Shown: piece after piece, positions 6,442-7,230 of the stretch
Layout of the letters: each line of letters starts with the position of its first letter
Position numbering within the stretch: the stretch's first letter is position 1
NCBI GenBank assembly: GCA_003246035.1
Contig: QKBP01000088.1
Location: 1 to 7,230 of the forward strand
Length of the DNA: 7,230 nt
From: Desulfuromonadaceae bacterium
GTDB lineage: Bacteria; Desulfobacterota; Desulfuromonadia; Desulfuromonadales; SZUA-401
Direction of reading: 5' to 3'
Program-made: the position numbers and the translations under genes
Notes under the pieces: generated by a model
What the model was told of the DNA's origin: nothing
What the model saw: only the letters and a program-made list of their open reading frames with translations
Database searches by the model: none

Positions 6442-7230
6442 ATGCAGATCAGCGATTTTCGGAGTGATACCGTCACACAACCCACGCCGGCCATGCGCGA
6501 ATGTATGGCATCCGCGATGGTCGGTGACGACGTCTATGCCGAGGACCCTACCGTCAACCGTCTCGAAGCTGTGGCGGCTGAACGTCTCGGCAAAGAAGCG
6601 GCGCTCTGGCTCTGCACAGGGACCCAGGCTAACCTGGCGGCCCTGCTCAGTCACTGCCAGCGCGGCGACGAGTACATCGTCGGCCAGCAGGGGCACTGCT
6701 ACCGCTTCGAGGGCGGAGGGGCCGCCGTCCTTGGCGGGATTCAACCGCAGCCGCTGTCGTTCGCCCCTGACGGCTCTCTTGACCTTGACGATATCGTCAG
6801 CGTCATCAAGCCCCCGGACCCACATTTCGCACACACTCGCCTGGTCTGTGTCGAGAATACCCAGGCCGGGCGTGTTCTGTCCGTGGAGTATCTGCGCGCG
6901 TTACGAAAACTGTGTGACGCGCGCGGACTGGCTCTCCATCTTGATGGCGCCCGACTCTGTAACGCGGTCGTGGCCAGCGGTACGAATCTCGCCAGCTACG
7001 CGTCCTGTTGCGACAGTCTGACACTCTGTCTTTCCAAGGGTCTGGGGGCCCCTGCCGGAACGATCCTTGCCGGGGGACGGGATTTCATCGGCGCAGCCCG
7101 TCGTTGGCGCAAGGTTCTCGGCGGAGGACTGCGGCAGGCCGGCATCCTGGCGGCGGCGGGTCTTCACGCCCTGGATCATCACGTCGAGCGGCTCGTCGGA
7201 GACCATCATCTCGCCTCGTACCTGGCGAAC
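6442..7230 (+). CDS. ltaE: Low-specificity L-threonine aldolase (partial, 3' end outside window)
   Basis: This PLP enzyme cleaves L-threonine and L-allo-threonine to glycine and acetaldehyde in the cytoplasm. The 263 residues visible align end to end with E. coli LtaE: DFRSDTVTQPT at the N-terminus, VGDDVYAEDPTVN (27-39), TGTQANLAALLSHC (59-72), His85 (PLP-stacking position), His128 in PHFAHTR, HLDGAR with Asp168 and Arg171, and LSKGLGAP with the Schiff-base Lys199. The conserved GGGLRQAGILAAAG segment (227-240) is also present. E. coli LtaE has about 333 residues, so about 70 are missing beyond the right edge. ATG 6442 gives the expected N-terminus and has GGTGA 4 nt upstream. The gene is divergent from the polyferredoxin gene. 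Its promoter could not be placed with confidence in the shared intergenic region. Confidence 0.96.
   Translation, partial: MQISDFRSDTVTQPTPAMRECMASAMVGDDVYAEDPTVNRLEAVAAERLGKEAALWLCTGTQANLAALLSHCQRGDEYIVGQQGHCYRFEGGGAAVLGGIQPQPLSFAPDGSLDLDDIVSVIKPPDPHFAHTRLVCVENTQAGRVLSVEYLRALRKLCDARGLALHLDGARLCNAVVASGTNLASYASCCDSLTLCLSKGLGAPAGTILAGGRDFIGAARRWRKVLGGGLRQAGILAAAGLHALDHHVERLVGDHHLASYLAN

Noticed and set aside
6276..6494. Small - strand open frame (72 codons) in the divergent intergenic region
   Set aside because: It overlaps the polyferredoxin promoter and the aldolase start, with no ribosome binding site or motif; Cys content looks incidental.
6431..7021. + strand open frame (196 codons) overlapping threonine aldolase in another frame
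   Set aside because: The frame starting at 6442 matches LtaE throughout; the other is Ser/Arg/Pro-rich shadow.
1..7230. Novel defence, mobile or biosynthetic system
   Set aside because: No transposase, integrase, nuclease, toxin-antitoxin, repeats or CRISPR units were seen; the genes belong to common families.

Overview
This window is GC-rich bacterial chromosomal DNA with ordinary, densely packed genes. The gene families (a stand-alone MshEN-domain protein, a LysM membrane protein, a NapH-like polyferredoxin) fit a Gram-negative bacterium, perhaps a Desulfuromonadales/Geobacter-type anaerobe. That placement is an inference from gene content and rests on no marker gene. There is no sign of a mobile element, CRISPR array, tRNA or rRNA.

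Left and centre (1-5491): seven genes lie on the + strand, most of them overlapping or only 5-12 nt apart, and they end at a strong bidirectional terminator. In order they are: (1) a membrane protein with a long acidic cytoplasmic region, one transmembrane helix and a C-terminal LysM domain, whose start may lie left of the window; (2) a 202-aa stand-alone MshEN/GspE N-terminal domain protein with a near-perfect c-di-GMP-binding double motif and no ATPase; (3) a DppC/OppC-type ABC permease that starts inside gene 2; (4) a small NTF2-like protein; (5) a WbuC-family cupin; (6) mutM, formamidopyrimidine-DNA glycosylase; (7) a hot-dog-fold acyl-CoA thioesterase. The only sizeable gap is 88 nt between genes 1 and 2, which holds a hairpin.

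Right (5545-7230): after the terminator a convergent - strand gene encodes a NapH-like membrane polyferredoxin with two 4Fe-4S motifs. A roughly 220-nt AT-rich intergenic region separates it from a divergent + strand low-specificity L-threonine aldolase gene, which is cut by the right edge of the window.

Functionally the + strand cluster is mostly mixed housekeeping (DNA repair, thioester hydrolysis, transport). The part most worth attention is the first pair: a probable c-di-GMP receptor without an enzymatic domain next to a LysM protein whose architecture resembles FimV in reverse. This suggests, but does not prove, a small envelope or pilus-related regulatory module. No clearly novel defence, mobile or biosynthetic system is supported.
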